Assembly: GCA_001839685.1 (NCBI GenBank)
Contig: MLAK01001148.1
Span: 78,977-107,732 of the forward strand
Reading direction: 5' to 3'
Length of the DNA: 28,756 bases
Source: Tritrichomonas foetus
Lineage: Eukaryota; Parabasalia; Tritrichomonadida; Tritrichomonadidae
Part shown: in pieces, positions 9,730 to 19,010 of the stretch
Numbering within the stretch: the stretch's first letter is position 1
How the letters are laid out: each line of letters starts with the position of its first letter
Program-made: the position numbers and the translations under genes
Notes under the pieces: generated by a model
What the model was told of the DNA's origin: nothing
What the model saw: only the letters and a program-made list of their open reading frames with translations
The model's database searches: none

Positions 9730-12700
9730 CTAAAATTCATCATCTTCATCTTCCTCAAAATCATCATCGAAATTATTATTTTCTTTTGGTGGTTCTTCGT
9801 CACCAAATTCACTTTCTTCTATTTCACTTCCTCTTTCGGGCTCGCCAAAAAGAGATGTTGCATCAGGAATAGCTCTTTCAAGAGCGCCTTTTTCACTTTG
9901 GTTACTTCTTGCAGATGATTCGTTTTCTGAAACTTTTTCGTTCGGGCTTTCATTATCGTTTTCTTGATTGTTTGCTTGGTCACTCCTCGATGAAGAGGGA
10001 TCTGGGGATTTAACTGATGATCGAGAAGAAGAACGGGCAGTAGAATGGGCAGATGGCTTATTAGATGATCGAGATGAAGATATAGCAGAATTTTGAGAAG
10101 AAGAGTGATTGGATGAATGATTTGAATCGTTTTGATCGCCTTCTTCACGAAGCTCTTTGGTTCTTCCAGAAGCTGCTGCTGAGCTGCGTTTTGATGAACG
10201 TTGTGTTGATTTATTTGAAGCAATTTGTCTGGAAGATTGTGCAGCAGAAGAATGCTTGGATGAACGGTTTGACTTCTGTTCACTTTCTTCATTTTCTTTC
10301 CTTGATGAAGATTCTCTATTGCGTGATGTTGATGAAGCTGATGATTTCTTTGTATCTTCATCAAAATCATCATTACTTAGTGATTTCTTGGATGAAGTTG
10401 CCGAATAGTGTTTAGATGATGAGCTATCACTTAATTTCTTGGATTCTGAACCTTCATCAAAATCGTCTTCATTTTCAGATAAATCCTTCTTTGATGATGT
10501 TGCTGATGAATGCTTCGATCTCTGTGAACTTTTATTTGTTCTTGATGAAGTCTTTTTCGAAGATGCACTTGATTTGTTCTTTTCAGGCACAGTTGTTCCA
10601 CCTCTATCACTTTCATTTTCTTCTTCTTTATCACTGTCCTCTTTTGATTCTGATTCACTTTTACTATTACTTCTACTGCTTTCACTTTCCTTTTCTGAAT
10701 TACTCTTATCCTCTTCTTCTTTGTTGGATTCATATTCATTTTCATTTTCTGATTCATTTCCCGAAGATGAACTTTGAGAGGTTTCCGATGAATCATTTTC
10801 TGAAAGCTCATTTTGATTTCCTTGTGAGTCTCTTAATGCCGGTTTACCACCGAGTGAATGAATGAATTCTTTAATAGATACTCGTGCATTCTTTGGATTT
10901 CTGGCGCGATTTTCAATATCATCATAATCGAGTCCATATTGTTTTGCCAAGTCTCGGAGTTCTGAAATATCTTGTCCAGATGTTTTATGTAGAACGATTT
11001 GAACTTTGGCATTCAAATCTTGTCTTTCCATTTGTTTCTCTGTATTCTTCTTAATAGTTTCATATAACGTTTGTTCTTTATGTCTTTTAATTTCTTCAAT
11101 TTTCTGAATTTTCTCGTTGTAGATTTCTTCTTTGATTTTCTTCTTTGCTTCATCTTTCCTCTTTTGTCTTTCAGCAGCAAATGCTTTCTTTTCTCTAGAA
11201 ATTCGGTCAAGAAGTCCTTTTTTCTCTTTTTCTTCATTACTTCTTTTTCTGGCAGCTTCAACATGTTGTAATCTTCTCTGGAATTCTTCATCTTGTTCTT
11301 TTCTCTTCTGTTCCATAAATTGCTCATAATATTTATTCTTTTCTTCCAATTTCATTTGGAATTCAGATTCACCTTTTTGTGCAATTAATGTTCTTTCCAT
11401 GAATTTTGCATTTCTCTCTTGTACTCGTTGTGTTGCTTCTTGATCTTTCTTTAATAATTCTTCATTATTTTGTTTTCTTTCTTCATCTTTTTCTTCACGC
11501 CATTTCTTCTGTCTTTCAAGTTTAGCTTCTTCTTTCTGCTTAGTTTCAGCCACCTTTTGAGCTCGTTCAATTTCGAACTTTTTAAGTGTTTCTGCAATTT
11601 TTTGCTCACGAATATCTGCTTTCTTTCGAAGTTCATTTAATAAATGTCTTTTATTCGCAATAACTTTTCTCATTGCGGCAATTCTACGTTTGTTTTCTTC
11701 ATCTCTTTTCTTCTTCAGTTCTTCTTCTTCTTGCTTTTTAGTTTCTAATCTTCTTGCTTCTCTTTCTTGCAATTCTGCTTGTTTTGCCATCATTTTTTCT
11801 TTTTTGTCATTATCCAACTTTTTAATTAATTCTTGAGTTTGTTGGTATCTTTCTTGTCTTTTTCTTTCTTCTTCAATTGCGATTCTTCTTTTTTCTTTTT
11901 CTTGTTCAGCCATCATTTCTTTATATTTTCGTGCTTTTTCTTCTTCTTTTAATCTCATTTCTTTATTTTTACGTTCAGTTTCTTTTTTCTGTTCTTCCAA
12001 CATTTTTTCTCTTTTGATCATTTCTTCTCTTTCCTTTTTTTGTTGTTCACGAACATGAGCTTCATGTTCTTTTCGTTTCTGTTCCTCAAATTCTGCAACG
12101 GCGTCCATTTTCTCACACATGAATTTTTGAGCAAGTGATGCTAAAATCAGATTTTCTATTTCTTTTTTACTTCTTATGTTTGCTCTCTCGATTCTTTGTT
12201 GTTCAAGTGATTGAAAAGAAATTTCTCCATGTTGTGCTAAAATTCTAGCAGTTCTCTGTGACCGTTGTGTTTTGTATTCTTCTTCGGCTTTAATTCTCTG
12301 AATTTCTTCATTCAATTGCTTAAAGCGCTCATCCACCTCATCACAAAGTTGCTTTTGAACGAGTGGCCTGAACTTTGGATTTTTGGTATATAAATTCAAA
12401 TCGGCTTCAGTTGGATATTGAAGATCAACGGTTTTCAATCCACATAACATCATTGCCTTTGATGTGAGGGGGTCTTTTGGATCGAACTGCGGTGCTTTTC
12501 GATTTTTCATTTCATCCTCTTGAATTGATGCTGATGAATGGGTCTGGGAAATGTTTTTGTTGTTCTGTGAAGTATTCAATGGCGGCAAAAGCTTTGGCTT
12601 CATTGTTGATTGCTGCGAACTTGATTTTGACCTTGAATTAACTTTTGGTTGAATAATTTTTGGATTGTTTTTATTCAATAACGAACTTTTTGAAGCCGGC

Positions 12701-13209
12701 TTTTCGTTTCGTCTCGATGATGAATAATTTGATGGAATTTTATTTTCGTTTTCGTTGTCAGAATTGTCTTTTTCTGAATTTGCTGGCATATCATTTTCTT
12801 CAGAATTTTCTTTTTCTGTGAATTCCTCGTCATTTTCATGATTGGAATAATTATCGCCTTCGTTTTCGATTTCTTCTTCTTCTTTGGAATCTTGACCTTC
12901 AATTTGGTTTGCTTCGTCATTTTCGCTGTCTTCGGTGCGAATATTATTTTCGGTTGTTTTTGAATCGTCATTTGTGCGGCTATCCTCAAAATCGTCATCG
13001 AAATCATCTGTTATATTTTCGCGGGTTTTTTCGGTTGTATTTTCAGCTGATTCAAATTCCTCGTCGGTCGGTAATTTCTTCTCAATCGGTGATTGGTAAT
13101 CGTCTGGTTGCGTAATTAAGACAGGTTTAGAGTCTGAGTCGTTTTCAGTTCGTTCGTCGGTTTCAAAATCGTCTGTGAAGCCGCCGTCGTCCTCAAAACT
13201 CTCGCTCAT
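9730..13209 (-). CDS. Long charged coiled-coil protein with acidic and Ser-rich termini
   Basis: 1159 residues. Residues 1-170 are very acidic and Asn/Glu/Ser-rich. A more conserved-looking block at about 243-300 (DPLTSKAMMLCGLKTVDLQY and following) leads into an uninterrupted Glu/Lys/Arg/Gln-rich coiled coil of about 445 residues (290-735), similar in style to trichohyalin-plectin-homology proteins of cilia and cytoskeleton. A short ordered segment follows (SELRDLAKQYGLDYDDIE, about 748-765). Residues 790-1120 are Ser/Lys/Glu/Asn low complexity with repeats such as KHSSATSSKK. Both ends carry an Asp/Phe motif: DDFDDDFED near 68-76 and FDDDFEEDEDDEF at the C-terminus. A structural role in flagella or the axostyle/pelta cytoskeleton is inference from composition only. 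There is no membrane segment or enzyme domain. The ATG at 13209 has no nearby TCA initiator. Confidence 0.85.
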   Translation of the reverse strand: MSESFEDDGGFTDDFETDERTENDSDSKPVLITQPDDYQSPIEKKLPTDEEFESAENTTEKTRENITDDFDDDFEDSRTNDDSKTTENNIRTEDSENDEANQIEGQDSKEEEEIENEGDNYSNHENDEEFTEKENSEENDMPANSEKDNSDNENENKIPSNYSSSRRNEKPASKSSLLNKNNPKIIQPKVNSRSKSSSQQSTMKPKLLPPLNTSQNNKNISQTHSSASIQEDEMKNRKAPQFDPKDPLTSKAMMLCGLKTVDLQYPTEADLNLYTKNPKFRPLVQKQLCDEVDERFKQLNEEIQRIKAEEEYKTQRSQRTARILAQHGEISFQSLEQQRIERANIRSKKEIENLILASLAQKFMCEKMDAVAEFEEQKRKEHEAHVREQQKKEREEMIKREKMLEEQKKETERKNKEMRLKEEEKARKYKEMMAEQEKEKRRIAIEEERKRQERYQQTQELIKKLDNDKKEKMMAKQAELQEREARRLETKKQEEEELKKKRDEENKRRIAAMRKVIANKRHLLNELRKKADIREQKIAETLKKFEIERAQKVAETKQKEEAKLERQKKWREEKDEERKQNNEELLKKDQEATQRVQERNAKFMERTLIAQKGESEFQMKLEEKNKYYEQFMEQKRKEQDEEFQRRLQHVEAARKRSNEEKEKKGLLDRISREKKAFAAERQKRKDEAKKKIKEEIYNEKIQKIEEIKRHKEQTLYETIKKNTEKQMERQDLNAKVQIVLHKTSGQDISELRDLAKQYGLDYDDIENRARNPKNARVSIKEFIHSLGGKPALRDSQGNQNELSENDSSETSQSSSSGNESENENEYESNKEEEDKSNSEKESESSRSNSKSESESKEDSDKEEENESDRGGTTVPEKNKSSASSKKTSSRTNKSSQRSKHSSATSSKKDLSENEDDFDEGSESKKLSDSSSSKHYSATSSKKSLSNDDFDEDTKKSSASSTSRNRESSSRKENEESEQKSNRSSKHSSAAQSSRQIASNKSTQRSSKRSSAAASGRTKELREEGDQNDSNHSSNHSSSQNSAISSSRSSNKPSAHSTARSSSRSSVKSPDPSSSRSDQANNQENDNESPNEKVSENESSARSNQSEKGALERAIPDATSLFGEPERGSEIEESEFGDEEPPKENNNFDDDFEEDEDDEF

Positions 13210-13446
13210 TCACTAAATAACGAGTTTTATTATTTCCTCAGAAATCATAGAATATTTGAATGATTTATATTTTTGATTTTATGATGATTTCGTGTGAATT
13301 TCGCGGTAAAGAGGAGTTTTGCCATACAAAAATACATTCAAAAACTATACATGAATTCATGAAAATATTGAAATAAATTTACATTCAAAAAGTATGTATG
13401 CAAGTCTTTTTGATAGTGTCATCAAACAAAAAGTTTATCAATACAT

Positions 13447-13465
13447 CATTCACACAGTGTGAATG
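13447..13465. promoter_or_regulatory. Perfect palindrome just upstream of the tetraspanin-like gene
   Basis: CATTCACAC, one A, then GTGTGAATG: 9-bp arms with a single central base. It ends 14 bp before the putative initiator A at 13479. A dimeric transcription factor site is the simplest reading (inference). A DNA or RNA hairpin is possible but would sit outside the predicted transcript. Confidence 0.4.
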
Positions 13466-13476
13466 GAAATTTGATT

Positions 13477-13482
13477 TCATTT
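13477..13482 (+). promoter_or_regulatory. Initiator-like motif of the tetraspanin-like gene
   Basis: TTTCATTTAA lies immediately before the ATG at 13485. It fits TCA(+1)Y(A/T) and would give a leader of only 6 nt, within the range known for Trichomonas. This supports 13485 as the true start. Confidence 0.4.
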
Positions 13483-13484
13483 AA

Positions 13485-14087
13485 ATGAAAAAGGAAAAAT
13501 TAAACACTCTAATTAAGATATTATTTGGAATATCTACATTAATTTTATTAATATCAAGTATCAGCATTGGATCCTATCAATGGCATAATATTTCAACAGA
13601 ATGTTGGGAATTAATTGCCACAATTAGAATTAGAACAATGATTCTAGTTTCATGCACAATAATATCCTCAATTTCTTTTCTTAATGCAACTATAGTAGTT
13701 CAATTTCAAAAAAAATTACACATTTTCTTTATATTTTTAAACGCTATTATTCCAATCACACTTGCAAGCATCACTTTATACTTTAACAAAAGTATGGAAA
13801 CTGAAGTTAGTACATTCTATAATGCTATTGATGATAATTCCAATTTTTACAGTGATTTGGAATCTATCAAAAGTGATTTAAATTGCACTTTAATGGAAAA
13901 TTGCATTTATAACGCACAAATGAGGCTTCAAGGAAAATCCAAAAAGTTTTCCAACCTTTCGATATTGCATTTATCAGTTATTATTCTAAATTTGATCATT
14001 CATATTATTGGTCACTTTCTCTATAGAAATGATAATTATGTAAATTCTGCTACATTATCAGGATCATCTATTTCACCCATAATATGA
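13485..14087 (+). CDS. Small tetraspanin-like four-helix membrane protein
   Basis: 200 residues with tetraspanin topology. Membrane segments lie at about 7-29, 51-73, 78-100 and 157-180. A short loop separates segments 1 and 2 (about 21 residues, with Cys40), and a larger loop separates 3 and 4 (101-156, with Cys134 and Cys140). N-glycosylation sequons are visible in both predicted outer loops (Asn35-Ile-Ser and Asn133-Cys-Thr). The C-terminal tail is short and Ser-rich. The classical CCG motif of metazoan tetraspanins is absent. Trichomonads encode a tetraspanin family that often deviates in this way; its members act at the cell surface in adhesion and vesicle traffic. The family call rests on topology, so a claudin-like or unrelated four-pass protein is possible. 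Another ATG upstream (13463) closes after a few codons. Confidence 0.65.
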   Translation: MKKEKLNTLIKILFGISTLILLISSISIGSYQWHNISTECWELIATIRIRTMILVSCTIISSISFLNATIVVQFQKKLHIFFIFLNAIIPITLASITLYFNKSMETEVSTFYNAIDDNSNFYSDLESIKSDLNCTLMENCIYNAQMRLQGKSKKFSNLSILHLSVIILNLIIHIIGHFLYRNDNYVNSATLSGSSISPII

Positions 14088-14455
14088 TCCACACTTTGAA
14101 TAACACAACGATAACAATGGTAAATTTAATACCTTTGTAAAACGGTTAAGATGATTCACAAAGTGATTTTATGATTTTATCATTTGAAATGAGAAATTCA
14201 TTATTTAAAATATAATATTATAAGTCACTATGATCAAAAGAATAGAATTTCCACTTTTGTGAGTATATTGATAATATGACAGCATCATGAATATTTTATT
14301 CGCTAGAGTGACTCATCCTAAGACAAAAATACTCAAAAAGATTGAAAATACACGGTAAAAATAAAATAAAAAATAAAAAATTGAATAGAATTGCCCAAAT
14401 ATTTTCTTTTTTTATTATTTTTTTTTAAAGATCCCTTTGGGTATTTTTTTATCTT
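14088..14455. other. Spacer between convergent genes
   Basis: This is the 3' flank of both the tetraspanin-like (+) and RRM (-) genes. An AACGGTTA motif occurs near 14143, and T- and A-rich runs lie at about 14350-14440. The RRM stop codon reads TAAAAG on the minus strand, so a UAAA poly(A) signal overlaps the stop. No gene seen. Confidence 0.45.
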
Positions 14456-15052
14456 TTATTGTGTGTTCTTGATAGCCCTTCTTCCGCCACGGCGATTGAA
14501 TCTCCTTCGGCGGATGAATCTCCTGCGTGGTGGGGCGTCGAAATCTCTCCTTGCATAGATAACATGTGATTCTTCGCCCTTGAATTGGAGTGTCCTGTTG
14601 TCTTTGACGGCCTTATCCTGGTCTTCTGAAGTGGCGAACTTAACAAAAGCGAATCCGCGTCCGTTCGGGCCGTTAGTGCGAACGATTCTTCCGTCTACTG
14701 GGTGATAGTTGCTGAAAGCGGCCTTAAGATCGTCGACTGTGGAGCCTTCTGGGATGTTACTGACAAAAGCAGTATCCCTTTTCCTCTCAGTCCTCTTTCT
14801 GGCTTGTGTAACTCTTAATTGGCGGTTCCTGATTGAGACTGGGCCGGCTGTGGCCTTGGCAACAGAATCTGCAGCTGCGAATTCAACAAATCCGATACCC
14901 TTTGAAACGAGTTCGCCATGATATCTTTCCTTCAAGACGCGGCAGCTTTTAATTTCACCGAATGCTGCAAAGGCGTTTTGGAGCTCTTCTGTCTCGGCAA
15001 CGTATGGAATGTTTTGGACGAAGACTGTGTTTGGATCAAGTTCTACGCTCAT
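14456..15052 (-). CDS. RNA-binding protein with two RRM domains and an Arg-rich tail
   Basis: 198 residues. RRM1 spans about 9-84, with RNP2 VFVQNI (10-15) and RNP1 KGIGFVEF (51-58). RRM2 spans about 94-168, with RNP2 AFVSNI (95-100) and RNP1 RGFAFVKF (132-139). The tail (176-192) is almost all Arg/Gly/Phe (RRRRFNRRGGRR), suited to RNA or protein contacts. The linker 84-92 is also basic (ARKRTERKR). The protein would bind single-stranded RNA and act in splicing, export, stability or translation; the specific target cannot be told. The layout resembles small hnRNP/Nop13-like or SR-like proteins. The GC content is clearly higher than in neighbouring unknown genes, as expected for a well-expressed gene. 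A TCATT initiator candidate at 15072-15068 would give an 18-nt leader. Confidence 0.9.
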   Translation of the reverse strand: MSVELDPNTVFVQNIPYVAETEELQNAFAAFGEIKSCRVLKERYHGELVSKGIGFVEFAAADSVAKATAGPVSIRNRQLRVTQARKRTERKRDTAFVSNIPEGSTVDDLKAAFSNYHPVDGRIVRTNGPNGRGFAFVKFATSEDQDKAVKDNRTLQFKGEESHVIYARRDFDAPPRRRFIRRRRFNRRGGRRAIKNTQ

Positions 15053-15479
15053 TTGAGAAAAATAAACAATGATCTGATATTAAATTGTGAGAATAAACTA
15101 CTCAAATGTATATTGTCTGGCCAAATATGAATCATTATTGAATTGAATGATTCAAATCACATGAATTTGAATGAGAGGTAGATCTCAATTATTGAATAAA
15201 TTCAATGAATCAACATTGTATGGTGAAATTATGGATTAATTTGAATGTCAATTTTATAACATCAATTGAAGTTTTCAATGATGTAATGATATTCCAATAA
15301 TTTGAATAGAATCAAGAAGTTATTAAAAATGCAATTTAGTAAACGTTCTGACTTTAAAAAGTTAAGATGTTAAACGGTATACATTCAATTTTTTAACTTT
15401 TTAAAGCCCATTCATTTTTCGACTTACTCCTGAGAAGTTGAGGAATTCCTGAGTGTCATAATTTCTATCAAAGTTTAAA
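15053..15479. other. AT-rich spacer upstream of the RRM gene
   Basis: Rich in short, interspersed GAATT/TTGAAT and TTCAA words around 15110-15320, giving weak self-complementarity but no clean repeat unit. An AACGGTAT motif lies near 15373. No gene seen. Confidence 0.4.
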
Positions 15480-15883
15480 ACTCTGACAGTGATACGAAAA
15501 ATGGCATGGATTTCCTTCTTTTCGGATTATCGTGATAGGCGTCTAAAAAATCAAATAGATAATATTATTGATTCAAGAAAATGAATAAGCAGATACTTCA
15601 TACTAAGCAACTGATATGATGAGCCGGTTCTTAAGATTTACATACGGGTTTAGATGATATCAGAGAGATTTTCGGAATATGTTGATCATTCTCTCGATTT
15701 ATTGACCTTTTGAATAATTGAATAGGTCTTGAATATTTTAACAGAATTATTGAATTGAATTTTTTGGCAACATTTCATATTTCGTTTTTTCTGTTTGTCG
15801 GCAAATCTCGGGAAAGGATTTAAGTATTCGTCAAAAAAGGAAACAAACGCAATCTCAGGGGTTTCATGAGGAAATACCGCCAT
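15480..15883 (-). pseudogene. Possible small gene or gene remnant, function unknown
   Basis: An ATG at 15883 opens a 65-codon minus-strand frame (stop at 15686). Its first 35 codons have coding-like composition (MAVFPHETPEIAFVSFFDEY and on, then DKQKKR), and the rest turns AT-rich. About 150 bp further, in the same direction, there is a second coding-like run, FDFLDAYHDNPKRRKSMPFF (about 15555-15480). I infer a decayed gene, but a short functional ORF with a TCATA initiator candidate near 15901 is not excluded. No family recognised. Confidence 0.25.
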
Positions 15884-16141
15884 TTATTCCATTCGTTTAT
15901 GAACGATTAATTTTCAAAAAAAAACAATGATTTTCATAATATACAGCATCAACAACCTCGGCGATAGGATCAGTAATAAGGATTGAAAAAATCAATAGGT
16001 GCCAACGATGGATTTGATTTGATGCAATATAATCGAAAAACTCCTAATTATTTTGAAATGATCAAAATTCCCAAATAATGCAATTATTATCCAGAAATCA
16101 AAATAAAAAAGGCAACTTGTCAATAGCAAGAATATGATGGG

Positions 16142-16275
16142 GACAGTTTCCCGTATATATTTAGAGCATCTTTGAAAATATATTAGAAAAAGTTCACCGA
16201 CATTGAAATATTTCTTAAGAAAAATTTATAGTTTTCAAAGAAATATATTTATCAATCATAATACGGGAAACTCTA
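16142..16275. mobile_element. Candidate MITE-like element with terminal inverted repeats
   Basis: A perfect 12-bp inverted repeat (AGTTTCCCGTAT at 16145-16156, ATACGGGAAACT at 16261-16272) bounds the element. Inside lie a second 9-bp pair (CTTTGAAAA at 16170-16178 with its complement at 16232-16240) and a central palindrome TTTCTTAAGAAA (16211-16222). The 6-bp direct repeat GATGGG flanks it at 16136-16141 and 16276-16281, each copy 3 bp from the perfect arm, like a target-site duplication. It has no coding capacity. It could be a non-autonomous DNA transposon or a structured non-coding RNA locus; family membership was not tested. Confidence 0.4.
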
Positions 16276-16909
16276 GATGGGAACGTTTCCTAAAGCTTTC
16301 AAAAGCAATTGATTGAAACACAGGATCTTGTGTTATTCCTTGTGAAGATTTATATTATTGATGACATAGAAGGAAAAGGGAAGCGATGCTAAGTTTGACT
16401 TTTATTTTGAAAATAATTAAATTTTGAAAGAAATACAAAAATAGACTGTATAGAAAAAATATTAGAATTTTGATAACATCAGATTTTTTGAGAACTAACG
16501 GTGAAAAATGTTATTGAAAAGTTCAATTTGTAAAAATAAACTCGATTTTGTAAAATCCAAAAACTAAATATTTCTTGGTGCGATGATAGAATTAAGTGCC
16601 TAATTTTCGTGAATAATAATGAAAAATAATTTATTCATTACTGTGAAAGTCATTTAGACTTCTGTTGACTTTTGAAAAATTGTGATTGTAAAATAATTGT
16701 TTGTTAGTTAGAACAATAGAAAATTCTATTAGAAAATCCTTGTTTATGTAGATTATATTCATCAAAAAATGCCATCGCGTTAATAAATATCTAATGCGCA
16801 GTTGGTACTTTTGTTGATGAAATGCATTTATTTATGGAATAGAATCTATTCTTTACTTAACCTCTTTTCAAAGAAATATGTTCATGTATCATACATAAAA
16901 TCTCATTCG

Positions 16910-16978
16910 GTTATCAAAATTTTATCATTGATACATTCAATCACAAAAAGTTGAATGATTTGCCTGATTTTGATAACT
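16910..16978. repeat. Nested inverted repeats (69 bp)
   Basis: Outer 11-bp arms GTTATCAAAAT (16910-16920) and ATTTTGATAAC (16968-16978) enclose inner 7-bp arms CATTCAA (16934-16940) and TTGAATG (16951-16957). As RNA this would fold as a two-part hairpin. It does not look like a tRNA cloverleaf. It lies in a gene-poor region about 350 bp upstream of the gene at 17328. Confidence 0.4.
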
Positions 16979-17313
16979 TTCTGAATTATCATATAAAAAA
17001 TGACAACTTATAATTTTTGGTGCTTAAGAGAAGAAAAGATGAAGAATTATGATGTTGAAGTAAAGAAAATGAATTGAATTCAAAATGCTACTTTTCAAAG
17101 CACCACTTAAAGAATTGAATATGTTTTTGAAAAAAACAAAAAAATGAAAAAAAAGTTATTAGAAATTCAATGATTTCTAAATTAATTTATTGAAAAAGGA
17201 GTAGAAAAAAACTCTTCACAAAGAATTCTTTTGGTAATTTACTTTTCATATCATTCGTCTGATTCTCACTTAACTTTTCCAATCAATTTTCAAAAGCAGC
17301 AGATTTTTGACTT

Positions 17314-17317
17314 CACA
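17314..17317 (+). promoter_or_regulatory. Initiator-like motif that decides the start at 17328
   Basis: ACTTCACAAAAG precedes the ATG at 17328. TCA(+1)CA places transcription at A17315 with a 13-nt leader. This supports the ATG at 17328 over any upstream in-frame codon, none of which is ATG. Confidence 0.4.
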
Positions 17318-17327
17318 AAAGAAAACA

Positions 17328-18086
17328 ATGGGGCGATCAAATCGAAACAGAGTTGCAGTCCGTTACATCCGCATCCTAAACATCGACGGCACAACAAAGG
17401 TCTGTTACGAGCTTGATCAGAAGACGAAACGCTTCCATCCAGTCACCCAGACAAATCACTCACCATCATATTCACCATCAATTTCACCTTCAACCCTAAT
17501 CTCAAAAACCAATCGAACAGAAATTTCTGAACCAGATTCACCTCTTCATCCAACTCGGCTTCTTGGAAATACCACTCTGAAGACTAACAATGTCCATGGG
17601 ATCCCCGAAGTAACCCTTGGCTCAATAAATCTCCCACAAAATTTATCGAACCATATTCCTCCTCAAATCAACAGCGGTTGTACGGAAAGTGTCCAGAACC
17701 ACGATCCAGCTCAAAATTCAAGTAATACTCGTACGCTTGACGGACTGTCAAATTCGGTATTTTTCGCTTTATTCAATAATCTGAATTTGGCAGCAAATCC
17801 TGAAGAAATTCAAAAGAACAATGCTTCAATTCTCGCCTCAGCCAGCCAGAAAGACGCCCAAAACCAAACCAATGGAAAATCTGATCGATCATTCGCCGAT
17901 GAACTTTTGAACATTGAAACCATCGGGCCAATGATGAATGATGAAGCGCTCTTCACCGAGGACGTGATGCTCGCTGGCATTCATTTTGGAACGAATGTTG
18001 ATTTTGATGAATTGAATAGCAGCTCAATTAACTACTTCGATAATGACCAATCAGAAGTATACCATGACTTGCACACATTCTTCTGA
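17328..18086 (+). CDS. Ser/Pro/Asn-rich protein of unknown function
   Basis: 252 residues from the first ATG; the frame is open a few codons further up but contains no ATG there. The N-terminal 40 residues look folded and basic (MGRSNRNRVAVRYIRILNID and on to KRFHPV). The middle, about 45-165, is Ser/Pro/Thr/Asn-rich and probably disordered (SPSYSPSISPS). The C-terminus, about 185-252, is acidic with hydrophobic residues spaced through it (DELLNIETIGPMMNDEALF), in the style of a transcriptional activation or protein-docking tail. No signal peptide, membrane helix or enzyme motif is seen. The family is not recognised; a regulatory adaptor is a guess. Codon use is richer in G/C at wobble positions than in the flanking spacers, which supports real coding. 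Confidence 0.7.
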   Translation: MGRSNRNRVAVRYIRILNIDGTTKVCYELDQKTKRFHPVTQTNHSPSYSPSISPSTLISKTNRTEISEPDSPLHPTRLLGNTTLKTNNVHGIPEVTLGSINLPQNLSNHIPPQINSGCTESVQNHDPAQNSSNTRTLDGLSNSVFFALFNNLNLAANPEEIQKNNASILASASQKDAQNQTNGKSDRSFADELLNIETIGPMMNDEALFTEDVMLAGIHFGTNVDFDELNSSSINYFDNDQSEVYHDLHTFF

Positions 18087-19010
18087 AATTTATGCGTTAT
18101 TTTGTTGGACCTTGCGTTTTTGTTCAACATTTTTTCAAATAGAAAAAAAAAATATTAAAAAAGCACTATCTTGTATTGATTACATTTTATTTCATGATTC
18201 ATTAATTAATAAGGTTCGCTGTGGCCAATTTTTTTACGGGAAGAAATATCAGTTAATAGTTAAATATTTGGCCTAAAACGGTCTTTTATAGCAATCTAGA
18301 TTTTACACTTTTTGTATGTAGTTAACCATTTAATATCAGAAAAACATGTCACCTTATTGGCCTTATAATATGACTTGCATCACTACCAAAAACTACTGGC
18401 CCTTGCGAGCCTTATTAACTAAAATTCGTTCTATTGTATGTTGTTTAGTTGAGATGAAAAACATACCAAATTTTTAAAATAATAGAAAGAAATAATAAAT
18501 TCAATTTTTTTCGTAGCATTTTATGGTCAGCATGTGTTTTCAGGGAATTAAATAAAGGGTACATCATCTGATATATACTTCCATCATTCTTGCAAAAAAT
18601 CATATTGTAGTATATGTGATATATGAATGTTTATTCGTCTAAAGTTCATTATGTTCATTATTTTCATTTTGGACATGTGGGAGAACCATGTAGTATGTGT
18701 GATACGTATATTATACTCTATTTTTCCAATTTCATTGAATTAATCATGAACACTATATCTTTCTTAAGCAAACAGATTATTTTTTAAACTATATCATTGA
18801 ATTAATGAAGCTACAAATTGTTTTTTTAAAAGTTTACACTCATCAGAATCCCTGAAGAGATTTAGCGCATGAAATCGATTAAAATGTGTAAAAATGAGTG
18901 AATTAAAAAAGAGCTGATCTATAAATTTAAAACTAATGTAAATTTACTCTATTTTAACTATCTATTATAGTATCCGCTATATCTAATCTAATTTATGCGT
19001 TTTCTATCTA
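18087..19010. other. AT-rich spacer with short repeats, no gene seen
   Basis: About 920 bp with no credible gene. Two short direct repeats are visible: a GTAGTAT(A/G)TGTGATA(T/C) motif at about 18607 and 18690, and TCATTGAATTAAT at about 18733 and 18797. An AACGGTCT motif lies near 18277. The open frame 18043-18276 overlaps the end of the previous gene and looks spurious. Confidence 0.45.

Larger units (their letters stand above)
15884..17310. other. Gene-poor AT-rich region
   Basis: Apart from the two inverted-repeat structures listed separately, I see no gene, tRNA or rRNA in this 1.4 kb. An AACGGTGA motif lies near 16497. The last 100 bp are the promoter side of the gene starting at 17328. 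Confidence 0.45.

Noticed and set aside
10157..10865. Plus-strand open frames over the coiled-coil gene (for example 10157-10408, 10416-10865)
   Set aside because: They are shadows of low-complexity Ser/Glu/Lys codons on the minus strand, giving Leu/Phe/Ser-rich nonsense.
18043..18276. 77-codon frame after the 252-residue gene
   Set aside because: It overlaps the gene's end out of frame and continues into AT-rich spacer; no initiator.
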